From Diaporthe sp. PMI_573 (Eukaryota; Ascomycota; Sordariomycetes; Diaporthales; Diaporthaceae), in assembly GCA_021399435.1 (NCBI GenBank), contig JAJTUP010000109.1:117980-181979 (forward strand): DNA of 64,000 nt, in the 5' to 3' direction. The translations under genes were made by a program, and so were the position numbers. The number at the start of each line of letters is the position of its first letter. Position 1 is the stretch's first letter. Below, piece after piece: positions 33,110 through 42,852 of the stretch. A model generated the notes under the pieces. That model ran no database searches and was not told the origin of the DNA. It saw nothing but the letters and a program-made list of their open reading frames with translations.

Positions 33110-33487
33110 ATGAAGCTGTTAGCAGCGATTTTGATGTGCCTTTGCTTCATTCAGATTGACCCGGGAAGTCAGAAGACCCGAGGTACCAATAAACGTCGGC
33201 GCCCGGGCAGACCTCCCAGGCTTCGAATCCCAATGCCACCTGCCTCACATGACCAGGCTTACAGACCTCCAACGCCATACCCCGGCAAATTCCCCTTCAG
33301 TAATTCAACAAGAAAGAAAAGTTACAAGCATTCCCGACCACCATATAAGCACGATGAAGATATTCACAGGAATATCCTTGCCCAAAATATGGCGATCAAT
33401 CGCCGCAAACAAAGTAGGTTAGTTGAAGGAAGCCGCAAAGTCAACTTCGCTGTGCAACCTAGCAAGTTCCAGACTAAGAATGCCTGA
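33110..33487 (+). CDS. Candidate small secreted basic protein
   Basis: An ORF of 125 residues starting MKLLAAILMCLCFIQID, a plausible signal peptide, followed by a strongly basic, proline-rich mature part (KTRGTNKRRRPGRPPRLRIP; RKKSYKHSRPPYKHDED). No domain recognised. The AT-rich flank and absence of known homology leave open a chance ORF; the signal peptide and consistent composition speak for a gene. Confidence 0.35.
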   Translation: MKLLAAILMCLCFIQIDPGSQKTRGTNKRRRPGRPPRLRIPMPPASHDQAYRPPTPYPGKFPFSNSTRKKSYKHSRPPYKHDEDIHRNILAQNMAINRRKQSRLVEGSRKVNFAVQPSKFQTKNA

Positions 33488-33628
33488 TATAACGATTTCC
33501 ATCTCGATTCAATTTCATCGCAGGCGTTTACCAAGATATATTTGAGGTTACTGCTTTGGGTTTAAAAGTTCTGACGTGTTGGGACACATTGTTTAACGTC
33601 TTCGTGGGCAAAGGAGGTTTGTAGTGTG

Positions 33629-33644
33629 CCTTCCGTTAGGAAGG
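33629..33644 (-). terminator. 3'-terminal hairpin of Helitron copy B
   Basis: A perfect stem CCTTCC/GGAAGG with a four-base loop. Helitrons carry such a hairpin just inside the 3' end as a rolling-circle termination signal; here it is a transposition signal, not a transcription terminator. Confidence 0.55.
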
Positions 33645-33778
33645 TCTTTCTTATTCGCGCCCGACCCCCGACACCCTGGATCCCCCGCCTTCTGATTGGC
33701 TAATAAAATGTCTTCTGATTGGTCCGTTCCGCATTTTGGCCCTCTTTTTTTTCTGGTCTGCGTGACGAAGCCGTCCTC

Positions 33779-35125
33779 CTAGCCTTGCTTCCCATGCCTG
33801 GCCTCAAACCGCTCGACCGTCTGTCTTGCTAGCTCTTTTAATCGATTGACCCCTTCTATGAGCTCCGGATGCATCCGTGCCTGTTCGAAGTGCTCCCTTT
33901 GTATTGGCTGTATAAGCCGTATGTCCCGCAACCGCTTGCATCGTGATAATTGCACGTACAGGCTAAGCACGTCACACTTCTCCGTGCTCTGACCGCCCTT
34001 CGTCTCTTTCCTCCCGTACAGCCCGAGTAGGACCTTCTCTATAGTCCTGCTCTGCGCCTTATAGTCGGTGAGCGCAAATCCCGGCGCGCATGGCAGTCCC
34101 GTGCGCGCTAGCCCCATCTTAAACTCCCGCTTGGCTGCGAGTCGCGGACAGACGCGCTTGCCGTGCTTTTCTTTGTCTAGCTGCACAGTCTCTGTCCCTA
34201 GCATGAGGGTGCCCGGCGGTATGTGCGGAAACGCGAGCCCCTCCGTGTCCTGCGATTGGAGAAGGATGCCGTTGGGTGGCCCGAGGAAGATGGACAGCCG
34301 GTCGTTGATCACCTGTTCTTCTACCTCTTCGTTTGCGACGACGCCGGCGGCCGTGAACTCCGCTCCATTGACCACTCTAAGTCCTAGGTACTTGTTCTGA
34401 TTGACGATGACCGGCATACCATCGACGTAGGGAAGGATGCCCGGGATCGGGAGCTGCGCGTCATCCCCTAGCAGCACTACCGCCTCCATCTCTTCCTCGG
34501 TGGGCACGCGGGTCTTCCACTGGTGATCGGACATGAACAGGGACACCTTCCTGTCGTGCTCCTCGCCAAAGGCTAGGGCTGCACAGAGCGTGAGGTCCCA
34601 CCTGTGTCGGTTGAGCGGGATAATGGCGCGCCTGCACGGGGGAAGCATTGTCGGCATGCGAAATGTTCCCGATCCTGACGCGTGAGGCGCTGTTCCGCCT
34701 GCCGATACAACGGCTCGAGCACCGTCCACTTCCAGTCTGAGACATCGATGGATGCCTTCTGCTCATAGCAGACGACGCAGTGTGCCAGCTCCATGGTGTT
34801 CTCGTCATGCATCTTGTTGTAGAAGTCACGGACCGTCTCCAGTTGGAGTTCGCGCGGTCTCGGCTCAGTCCATGTATGGTCCGTCGAATCTCTAACCCTC
34901 TGCTCCCAGCGTTCATCCATCGCCTTCAGGGTCTCCTGCAAAGACGTCTTTCGCTCTTGGAAGAGCGGAGAGACTGGAGTGTCCACAATCGGATGGTTCG
35001 CTTGTACTGCTGGCCCTGCCGGTTCAACAAGAAGTGCGTTTATGTGGACCGGTGCCGCAGTTGGCGTCTTGGGAAGGAGGCGGGCCAGTGGCCGTGTTTG
35101 TGAGTAGACTCGACGCTTTCTACCC
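33779..35125 (-). pseudogene. Helitron Rep-helicase gene with central deletion (helicase C-terminus kept)
   Basis: From ATG 35125 (MGRKRRVYSQTRPLARLL) the frame matches the N-terminal part of copy A up to HFACRQCFPRAG. At about 34655 it jumps, in another frame, to the end of a PIF1-like helicase: LNRHRWDLTLCAALAFGEEH, VVLLGDDAQLPIPG, LTDYKAQSRTIEKVLLGLYG and LYVQLSRCKRLRDIRLIQPI. The last two are the C-terminal helicase motifs V-VI region. The Rep nuclease and the Walker A part are absent, so the copy cannot act alone. Copies A and B together still cover both halves of the family's protein. Confidence 0.8.
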
Positions 35126-35504
35126 ATAGCGCTGGGCGGTGATCCATGAGGTCCCAGCAACGACTTTTGTCCGTGGAAATCCTCTAGCGTCGCCAGAATA
35201 TCTCTTATTCTTCCTTGATTGAATGCTATTACACAGTCATGGTCTCGTCACACCTGTTTCCCAGCCATGGGGAACTCCGTTGTGCCGATGTGTCACGGGC
35301 AACTACGGCATCAGGCATGAAACGTGACCGAGTGGTCCTGCCGGGGACTTCCCTGCTAACGGGTGACTAGGCCACTGTGACCAGTATTGTCGTTGCCGTC
35401 GCCAGTGCGAGGGCCCCACTTTGTTGGAAACTTTATTGGAAGTTCACGATTCCTTCGAAACGATCTGTGCTCGGACCTGCTCTCTTTTTCTCTACTAACT
35501 CACT

Positions 35505-36260
35505 TTACTTCATCTCGACTTCCAGGTCTTCCATTCCTGCTGCTCCCATCAGTACACGTGCCACGACCTCCTCTCGGCTAATCTCCCTGGATCGTGGAGG
35601 CTCTCCGGGTCCCGCGACATTGAAGACGGCGCTGTAGGTCACTTTGGTGTCTGTGTCGTCGTCCGCCTCGTCCAGAGGGCACCTTGAATCGAATGTCGGC
35701 GTCGGCCACGGCGTACACTCTGCCTTGTGGTTTGGCCAGTCCTCCTCTTGGTGCTCTTGCCCACAATACCCCGCGACGTGACAGCCCCCGCATACCCTCA
35801 GCCCTTCCCTTTTCTTGCATACTCTACAGGACATCAGCTCTGCGAAGAGTCCTGGGTCCGGGCCACTAAGGCCACCATCTGGAGAGCGCCTCCTCGACAT
35901 TACTTGCAGCATGCGCTGGCGGGTCCGCGTCCGACATTTCAGGTCCCCGCAGAACGGATCCACGACGACCACAGCGTGAGGTTCTGGAGCATCAAGGAAC
36001 GGCATCGGTGGTAGATATTCAGTGGCCGTTGCCGGTAACCCACACGCACACGAGGCCGGACTGGCACGCCGGAGGCAAGTCGTCTCGCTCTGCTCCATAA
36101 TGCTATTCATCGCCGCGTCCCACAGCTGCCTTTCCTCGGGTCTCGCCTGGTCTGAATCGTCTCCTGCCCTGATGATGCGATTAGGTATATCGTAGGACAC
36201 ATCGAACTTGATGCGTACACGATAGCAGAGGAAATCAAACCGAACGCGTGTTGTTGTCAT
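35505..36260 (-). CDS. MYND-type zinc-finger protein, Helitron copy B paralogue
   Basis: An ORF of 251 residues from ATG 36260, chosen because it aligns with the only ATG of the copy A protein; the frame is open upstream to 36440. It is almost the same as the copy A protein, with scattered substitutions (MTTTRVRF for MATRRVRF, RVCGGC for RECGGC). The MYND ligands CRVC, CGGC, YCGQEHQ and HKAEC are all kept. It precedes the Rep-Hel gene in the same order and strand as in copy A. Confidence 0.8.
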   Translation of the reverse strand: MTTTRVRFDFLCYRVRIKFDVSYDIPNRIIRAGDDSDQARPEERQLWDAAMNSIMEQSETTCLRRASPASCACGLPATATEYLPPMPFLDAPEPHAVVVVDPFCGDLKCRTRTRQRMLQVMSRRRSPDGGLSGPDPGLFAELMSCRVCKKREGLRVCGGCHVAGYCGQEHQEEDWPNHKAECTPWPTPTFDSRCPLDEADDDTDTKVTYSAVFNVAGPGEPPRSREISREEVVARVLMGAAGMEDLEVEMK

Positions 36261-36915
36261 CTTGGCGTTGATACTGTTCACAATCTGGGGTAGAATGTGG
36301 AAACACTTCTTGCGCCGCAAATGACGTAAGTGGGGAGTACGGATCCGTATTTGAAGAGACGTTGCGACCTCTCCACCCCATGATCCCTGCCCAAGTATCA
36401 GCTGATGATAGCTAAGCTTTGATACGATGTAATTTACCACTTTTAGCCTTTCGCACGAGCCTGTACTATCGAGGTCCGTTTTGAAGATTGATTGAACATA
36501 ACGAGTACTCAGGATGGGTAGATCTATCTTGTCTACAGGTAAAATCGCTGTGACCCTGTTAGTGGCTCGCGAATTTCAACCAGCTGTTCCAACCTGTCAA
36601 CTGCATACAACACCAATAACCCATGCCCCAGCTGAGAACAGCCGTAGACGCATGGTTTTTCCGCACGGACGCATGACCTTCTCTGCCTGAAGACGTCCTG
36701 ATGCGGAGCGCCAGCTCTCTCTTTTCCTTCCTAACGGGAGGCCCTCCTAGCAAGCCGGCTTGACGGCTGCTCCCCAGTATATGGTTGAGGTTGCAAAACG
36801 CACTATGTTGGGGTGGTGAAGGGGGTTGAAATGGGAGGCTCTGATTGGCTGCAGCCTGATTAGTCATGAAATTGGGCGCGCCATCCATTTTTTTGGGCGC
36901 GAATATCCGGATTCA

Positions 36916-37496
36916 TTATTAGAGACGACATAGCTCTTCTGAGACTATGTCAACACTCAAGTTCTGCATTCTTTTCCGAAGCTGAGATTCCATAGGGACC
37001 ATAGATGAGTCCCTATTTCAACTATTTTTTATTCTGTCCAATTTATTGGGGAATCCAAACAAGTTACCAGGCTTGAACCTAGCCTTCCATACCCATCAAT
37101 CTGCATCCCAACCGCGTCATCGGATATCAAGATATATGTGGCTTTGCTAATCTTACGAAATTACGAACTGTCACCAAAAAAGTCGACAGTAAGCGGATAA
37201 GGCTGCCTGTATCTGACCCCAGAGGCACATTTGACTGCCGAGGGAAGATCGATCGGAGGAGCTGCCGAAGAAGGAAGCGGGTTTCCGAGAGTTACAACTG
37301 GCATGTCCTCGTCGGCACGGCTTTGAGGTGGAGGAGGTAGATAGAAGAGTTGGAACAAAATTATTATCATCAGCCGTCACTATTGCACGGTGATGAGATA
37401 CACCAGTAGTAGACAAAATCGAGTCTTTGGGTGCATCCTTCGCCACGGAGGGAAGCTATCAGCAAGGCAGCCGACCTCTCGAGTAAGGCGGCTCCT
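36916..37496. other. Intergenic beyond the Helitron 5' end
   Basis: Two overlapping minus frames of 69 and 91 codons (37161-37446) without motifs. No gene supported. Confidence 0.5.
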
Positions 37497-37976
37497 TCAC
37501 TCGGCGGCCTCGGCGATGGGTGACAAGGCCGCGAGCTTGGACCGGGGAATCAAGGCCTTCTTGAATCTCGACTTTCGCTGCTTGTGGGCCCTCGCGGCCT
37601 GTCGCCTCAGCTCCTTCTCGGCCATGACGGAGCGCATGAGCTCCTGCTGGCGGAGGGCTTGCTCGCGCCTCATCTCCTCGAGCTCAGCGCCGCCCATGTG
37701 GCGCACTGGGGCGAGGCGTGGTGATGGGATGCCGGATCCGTAGCTGGAGACCGAGTCGGCATCCGAGTCGGCAAAGACGGGCTCTGAGAGGAAGAACAGG
37801 TCCTCGTCCGAGATGTAGGATGTCGCTCGGGGCTGTTCTTCACCGTGCTCGCTCAGCGAATCCCGCCGTGGCCAGCTTGGGAATGCGCAGGACTCGTCGA
37901 GGTATGAGTTGTGATATGCGCCGCGCCGCGATAGGATCTCCATCGACGACGAGGAGCTGTATGACCCGTCGGACAT
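37497..37976 (-). CDS. Conserved-type hypothetical protein, acidic then basic coiled coil
   Basis: An intact ORF of 159 residues from ATG 37976. The N-terminal half is Ser-rich and acidic (MSDGSYSSSSSMEIL; SYISDEDLFFLSEPVFADSD). The C-terminal half is a charged helix (MRREQALRQQELMRSVMAEK, KELRRQAARAHKQRKSRFKK). The layout and the SDEDLFF-type motif recall short conserved proteins of sordariomycetes with no known function. No signal peptide or membrane segment. Unlike its neighbours it shows no breakage. Confidence 0.65.
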   Translation of the reverse strand: MSDGSYSSSSSMEILSRRGAYHNSYLDESCAFPSWPRRDSLSEHGEEQPRATSYISDEDLFFLSEPVFADSDADSVSSYGSGIPSPRLAPVRHMGGAELEEMRREQALRQQELMRSVMAEKELRRQAARAHKQRKSRFKKALIPRSKLAALSPIAEAAE

Positions 37977-38358
37977 TGTGAGAGTCTTTTGGGTGTGTAG
38001 AGTGTGCTCTGACGCGGTGTTTTCTAAGTTGGGGCTGATTCCGTCGACATGCGCTAATCATAACCATGTATCCAGCGAGGGATTGTATTAGCACGACTGA
38101 TAAAGGCGAGGATATTGGCTGGCAGGCTTGTGTTCTCGAGATTGAATGCAAGACCTATATGTATTGTTCTTGTGGAAGTTTAAGAAAAGAGGTGATGAAT
38201 TAATTAACTATAGGTCTATTTAAAGGAAGAGGGAGGCCCTCTATTTATGTTCAGTCGAGATTTGCTAGCGTTAGGCTAACACTTTACGACTTCGGTCTGA
38301 TTCTCTGTCTCAATCGCCATCTATCCCTAATTACTATTAAATATGACCTATTGCCAAT
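37977..38358. other. Intergenic, no gene seen
   Basis: Flank between the hypothetical gene and the hAT fragment; no motif. Confidence 0.5.
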
Positions 38359-39048
38359 TTGCTTAGACTTTCTGCTTCTCTTCCATATCATCCTCTTCCT
38401 CTCGGCCACCTCAACGATAGCCCTGTGATTTACGGCGCGGCGGCCCTCCATCCTGCTTACCGCTGGGCATTATTCGACGATCTGTGGGGCGATGATGCTA
38501 AGCGGCGCACGTGGATTATCAAAGCCAAGGCAATTATTCAGGATCTGTGGGAATGCGAATACAAGGGCCTATTTTCTGAGGATCAAGACTATGATTTACC
38601 TGCAAGTAAACGTCTTAAATCCTCGAGGAATAAATTTACAGCCTGGCGTAATAACAAACGAGGGCTAACTCTTCAGAATCAGGCTGTTGATGAGTCTCGC
38701 GAGGCATCTCCTTTGTCATCATATAGTGGGTTGGATCTCGATGAGTACGATCAGTGGCAACGCAATATCGACGATTCTGACGCCCTCGTTACTGATCCAT
38801 ACGAGTACTGGCACACTAGGCGGCTCAGGTACCCCAAATTGAGTAGGATGGCCCTGGATTTACTGACTGTGGCCCCTATGTCAGCAGAGTGTGAGAGGTT
38901 ATTTTCAGTGGCCGGGCAGATGGTTACGAGGCTTAGGAATCGGCTAGATGCTTCAACTATCGGCCTGTGTCAGACTTTACGCAGTTGGCTACATGCAGGG
39001 TTGATCGGGCAGTTGGATCAGATACTGGCAGAACCTTCAAGGGAATGA
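38359..39048 (+). pseudogene. hAT transposase C-terminal fragment
   Basis: The 229-codon frame lacks an ATG at its start. AAALHPAYRWALFDDLWG belongs to the late catalytic region, and the hAT dimerisation domain follows: DPYEYWHTRRLRYPKLSRMA, LLTVAPMSAECERLFSVAGQ, TRLRNRLDASTIGLCQTLRS. The N-terminal zinc finger and first two catalytic Asp are missing, so it is a 5'-truncated remnant. Terminal inverted repeats and an 8-bp target duplication were not found. Confidence 0.8.
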
Positions 39049-39492
39049 TGGCGATATGTCGGGGGTTAAGTTATGCAACGGGCTTATTCCCTTGCTCGTT
39101 ATGTGGAAATCCTTTCCACATTGTGAATTCACATCCATAATGGATACATATCCATCCATACCACCCTCGTGATCTTAGTCATCATCCACATCAATTCCAT
39201 ATCCTCGGATGTGTAGTGGAGTGTAGTGGCTTTGAACCCTGGTTGAGAGCGACGAGGAGGCTCTTTCTTGTATAACAGTCAGGAAATAGAGATGTATATA
39301 GCTGCCTGATAATCTGTAGTCTTCGGCCTGTTCCGGAGGAAACATCTCTCGCAGATCCATACGATCTTGTGGGGCCGTGGCCTGTTGTCCTTCATCCTGA
39401 ATCCAAACTGCCACCACCATGTCCGCTCTCGAGAAGGGTCGTGACCTATCGTGAAACCGGGGAACCGCCTGAATTTATCAGTCGTCCAAGCC
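39049..39492. other. Intergenic, no gene seen
   Basis: Contains only an 81-codon minus frame (39175-39420) without motifs. Confidence 0.5.
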
Positions 39493-40116
39493 TCATAATC
39501 TGGAAATCTGACGGGTGCAGGCTGAACTAGTTGACGGCTCGGAAGGCGGCGGCGTGGAGGAGGCAGCCTCTATGTCCTCATCAAACGAGTCTATAGTGAT
39601 GGGAAGAGTCCACAAACAGTACTCATCTGTCAGCTCCGAGACTGAACCTCGCAGTATAATCGAGCTCGACTCGGAAGTTAAAGTATTGGTTTGGGCGTGA
39701 CCGCACATCACGGCAGGGATATACGGCGCTAATATGTGGTTCGACATGACAGGCACAAGTCGGGCTTTGGCTGGCTGCGGCTGCGGTTGTGGAAGCTCTG
39801 GGAGGGGCGGCTTGTTGTGTTGCGGCTCTTGGTGTTGCGGCTGTGGCTGCTGATGCTCGCCCAGCTTGGCGGCTGTGCACACAAGCTTCAGGAGTGGCGT
39901 ATGCACTAGATGATTCCAGGCGCACTCGTGGTATTCAAGATCGTTCGCTTGTCTTGCTTCGCGCAGGACCTCGCAGAGCGTGTTCTGGGAGGCTGTGGCC
40001 TGAGGCGTAGTGATAGTTGATGGGCGGAAATAGAACGGCCGAGCCTTATTGCCAAGCGAAGCGGACACTTGCTCGCGCACCATTATCGATAACGCTGATG
40101 ATATTAGTTGGAACAT
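39493..40116 (-). CDS. Possible PD-(D/E)XK nuclease-like protein, partial
   Basis: A minus frame of 207 residues. The N-terminal part ([31 protein letters not shown], then [15 protein letters not shown]) resembles the start of the fungal PD-(D/E)XK nuclease-like family, where a helix with EA....H.E..WN..VH..LL precedes the nuclease core. A Gln/Pro-rich linker follows ([20 protein letters not shown]). The later sequence ([28 protein letters not shown]) does not show the catalytic acid-lysine motif clearly. These proteins often sit in accessory regions. Assignment tentative; N-terminal exons may be missing. Confidence 0.4.
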   Translation of the reverse strand: MFQLISSALSIMVREQVSASLGNKARPFYFRPSTITTPQATASQNTLCEVLREARQANDLEYHECAWNHLVHTPLLKLVCTAAKLGEHQQPQPQHQEPQHNKPPLPELPQPQPQPAKARLVPVMSNHILAPYIPAVMCGHAQTNTLTSESSSIILRGSVSELTDEYCLWTLPITIDSFDEDIEAASSTPPPSEPSTSSACTRQISRL

Positions 40117-40373
40117 CTAGGACGTTATACCAATAGGGAAGCGAGGAACTATTATTATCACCAGCTAAGATATACGAAGTGCAAGACTTATTCCCAACGG
40201 CTGTGAAAAGGTCGAAGTTGGCATCATGTCGCAGATAAAAGCAAGGACGCTTCTCTTGCGGCATCTACAGCTTAATGCAAAGTCGGTTTCTGAGAGTATC
40301 TAACGCAATTATGACGAGGTAGCGAAGAAGCTTAAATATCTACCGCTTACTGTTAAACTCGTAGGTGCCTATA

Positions 40374-40746
40374 TCAGTAGGTGAAAGGGTATTTGAACTG
40401 CACAATCTTGTGGTCAACCTTTCTAAACTTGAGCAAGTGCTGCCGCTTGAGCCCGATTTCCGAGGAAGCCTTGGCGACGTTGAGAAACCTGGCGAGGATG
40501 TTGCCGCCAACGGAGCCAATGTTGGCGATGCTATTGCTCTTGGTTCTTCTCCGTACCGGCAGTTTCTTCTGGCGGCCAGCCGATGGCCGGCGAAGCTTCC
40601 TCGGTGGCGGGAAAGAGTAGGACGGACGAGGGGTCGTTGAACGACTCGAGAACCGTCCCGAGCTGGAAGGCGCCGCCCTCGGTGAAGGTAAAGACCGGAG
40701 CGCTATCCTTCACCCGGGGGAGGAACCAAATCCCCATGGTGCTCAT
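40374..40746 (-). pseudogene. Gasdermin-like (RCD-1/HET-Q1-type) fragment with frameshift
   Basis: From ATG 40746 the frame reads MSTMGIWFLPRVKDSAPVFT, EGGAFQLGTVLESFNDPSSV, a pattern like the start of fungal gasdermin-like proteins (Trp-rich start, PVFxLxxG...IGxVL.D..DPxSVL). After about 71 codons the frame breaks near 40535. In another frame the expected next part follows: SIANIGSVGGNILARFLNVA, SSEIGLKRQHLLKFRKVDHK, to a stop at 40374. Fungal gasdermins form membrane pores in allorecognition cell death after cleavage by a partner protease. The C-terminal half is missing. The call rests on motif memory, not on a search. Confidence 0.4.
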
Positions 40747-41417
40747 AGTGGCCGAAAGTTAACGATCGAGGTCAGATAGAACAAGCAACGGGCCGCGAGG
40801 GGCGGTTTCGAGGGTCCTGATCGAACAGAGCGCCGTAAATCGGGACTCGACCTGCTCTCAGTCGTGTTCTGCGCAGTAATTCGCGCATGCCACTTTCGGC
40901 GGGGTATATGTATTTCTTACTTCAGGAGCTTGTTCGCTGGCGGCCTCCAGCCAGCCTGTTTCAGGGCACCTTTCTGCTGGATGGTGGCACTAGACGGCAA
41001 TTTACTCATAGCGGCCATGGCCTCGACTGTTCACACACGATCAGGCTCATTAGTGCAGGTTGAGAACGAGGCTGGTACGCAGGTCAAAGCTTGCCATGAG
41101 ATATTTTGGCCGGGGAAGAAATACCTTGTGCTGCTCCAGCGGTAGTGGTTTACCGATGTAAATAGGCAAGTATACCGGATAGAGGAGTTGGTTACACAAA
41201 GTAGAGAAGGTGTCTTACCTTAAAGGTACATGCAGTAGTGCCTTGGAGCTGACTGCTTCCTGCCTTGGGCTTCATCAACCTACGCGGGGTAACATCTAAC
41301 TGCTCCCTCTCACCGATTAACTACGCCTTAGAGCAAAACAGAATACTCATACGCCATATCAATGTCTCTGAGTCTTAGGTACATCTTTCCATCTTCACGT
41401 TTCCAACAAGCGGCAGC
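40747..41417. other. Divergent intergenic region between the gasdermin-like and protease-type genes
   Basis: About 670 bases separating two opposed starts (40746 minus, 41418 plus). One 93-codon plus frame without motifs. A shared bidirectional promoter would lie here. Confidence 0.45.
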
Positions 41418-41924
41418 ATGGACATCTCGTGTTCCACTGTCGAGGAATTGGCGGTGGAATGCATGGATATGTTGAAGCTCTGCTCGACACAAGGCGATGA
41501 GACACTTCGTGTTCGATTCCAGAATCGGGTTGTTGACTTCAAACTCTGGTGTGATGGCGTGGGAGCTTTGGCCAGGATGCACGCGAAACTAGACTGGAGA
41601 TTCAGAGAACGAACTGACGATCTCACCGTCATCAAGGGGATTCTAGCCCTGTTTCGCCGTTTCCTGGAGACCTATCGCAGATCCACAGAGAGCTGCCAAC
41701 CCGTCGACGAGCCTCTGCGCAATATCGACTCGATACTGGAGGACCTCGCCTTGCTGGCTCTCGCCATTCGTCAGACGGGAAGGAGGTCACGACTGGAGAA
41801 GGCCGATAGCAAGTACAAGCTCGGAGACCACGACGATCTCTGGGTCCACCTGCAATGCCTCCTCTTCATACGTCGTGATCCTGCCGGCCTTGGTGCGCGT
41901 GTGCCTGGGGGCGCCTCCTCTTGA
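41418..41924 (+). pseudogene. N-terminal helical domain of fungal S8-protease/STAND-type proteins, truncated
   Basis: The ORF of 168 residues starts at ATG 41418. It reads FKLWCDGVGALARMHAKLDW, RFRERTDDLTVIKGILALFR, NIDSILEDLALLALAIRQTG, RRSRLEKADSKYKLGDHDDL, and then HLQCLLFIRR. This combination (F.LWxxxxGAL...LDxRF, then L..LAxxIRxTGxRSRxxKAD) is the N-terminal domain common on fungal subtilisin-like proteases and other STAND-type cell-death proteins. The similarity stops at LFIRR near residue 152 and no peptidase domain follows, so it is a 3'-truncated gene. It faces away from the gasdermin-like fragment, as het-Q1 and het-Q2 do. Confidence 0.5.
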
Positions 41925-42852
41925 CAGTCAGGGCGATCCGCCTACTTCCTTCCCTTCAGCTGCTCAGGGGCTGATAGCATGGATGGCGTCGATGAGCCAC
42001 CAGCATCGCCGCTCCCTCCGAAGCGTGATTGTGATGTGCAGAAGACCGGGTTCCAAGTGTATTAATACGTCAGGACAACTCAGATAAGGCAGACTTGAGG
42101 TGCTTTGCATGGCCTTCAGGGGGGAAGGGGGCTTGGTCAAGACACGGAAGGGATGAACTCAGAAGGGCCGAGCCGACCCCGGCGTCTTTTGATACACCAC
42201 GGCATCACGTTGTCAAGGCAGATTCCAAAATTCGTAGTAGCTTGTGAGACGAAGAGGACATAACGCATAATATGGGCTGAGAGTACCTTGGCTGCACCAG
42301 ATGACCCTTCAAGGCCCGGCCCAGGATGGGAGAGAGATTTGCGTCATTCAGGGATCGCCGAGCACGCAGCTCCTATCCGGCATAGGAGTCTTTTCAGTGA
42401 TCCGCCACCACTCCCAACAGACAAGGGGAAGGGAGGCCTCTTCATAGCATCGCCAGAAGCCTCCGGGCACGCGAAGCCAAGTCCTTCAGGCTGCTGATAA
42501 ACTATCCCGTCAGACACTTGACTAGGGGATCTCAGTCTGACAGACATCATGAGCGCCGATCTCATGCATCTCCTGGTCTGTGGCTTTGCGAGAGGTGCGG
42601 AAGCACAGCCAAGGCATCCTAGGCCCCATGGATGCGACATATCCTCGCAACCGGAATGAGGTCGCCATGTCAAAATATGCCTTGGCAATTGGGAGGGCAA
42701 GACATGTCGACCTGTCATGGCCACGTCCGGGCATATATATAGTTGGTCACTATTCTCTTTTGCCCTGATCCCAACTCCCAACGTACAGACTTCTCAATGA
42801 TCCATCACTGATTCTTCAACGCGAGCACGAAGATCTTGAACAGTCCCCCACG
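41925..42852. other. Intergenic, no gene seen
   Basis: Frames on both strands (42288-42497 plus, 42344-42781 minus) have no recognisable motif. Confidence 0.5.
42733..42742 (+). promoter_or_regulatory. Possible TATA element for the chromodomain gene
   Basis: TATATATA lies about 115 bases before ATG 42853. Plausible by position only. Confidence 0.25.

Larger units (their letters stand above)
33629..36915 (-). mobile_element. Helitron-like element, copy B (internally deleted)
   Basis: The element reads right to left. Its 5' end is at 36915, where similarity to copy A starts (GAATCCGGATATTCGCGCCC), and its 3' end near the hairpin at 33629-33644. Inverted words occur at both ends: TATTCGCGCCC (33652-33662 against 36894-36904) and CCTTCCTAACGG-type motifs (33629-33644 against 36726-36741). 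Inside are the MYND gene, the first part of the Rep-Hel gene and the end of the helicase; the middle is deleted at about 34655. It carries both ends, so a helper could in principle mobilise it. Confidence 0.75.

Noticed and set aside
37040..37110. tRNA-like T-arm (GGTTCAAGCC) on the minus strand
   Set aside because: A five-pair T-arm can form, but no matching acceptor or D-arm exists around it.
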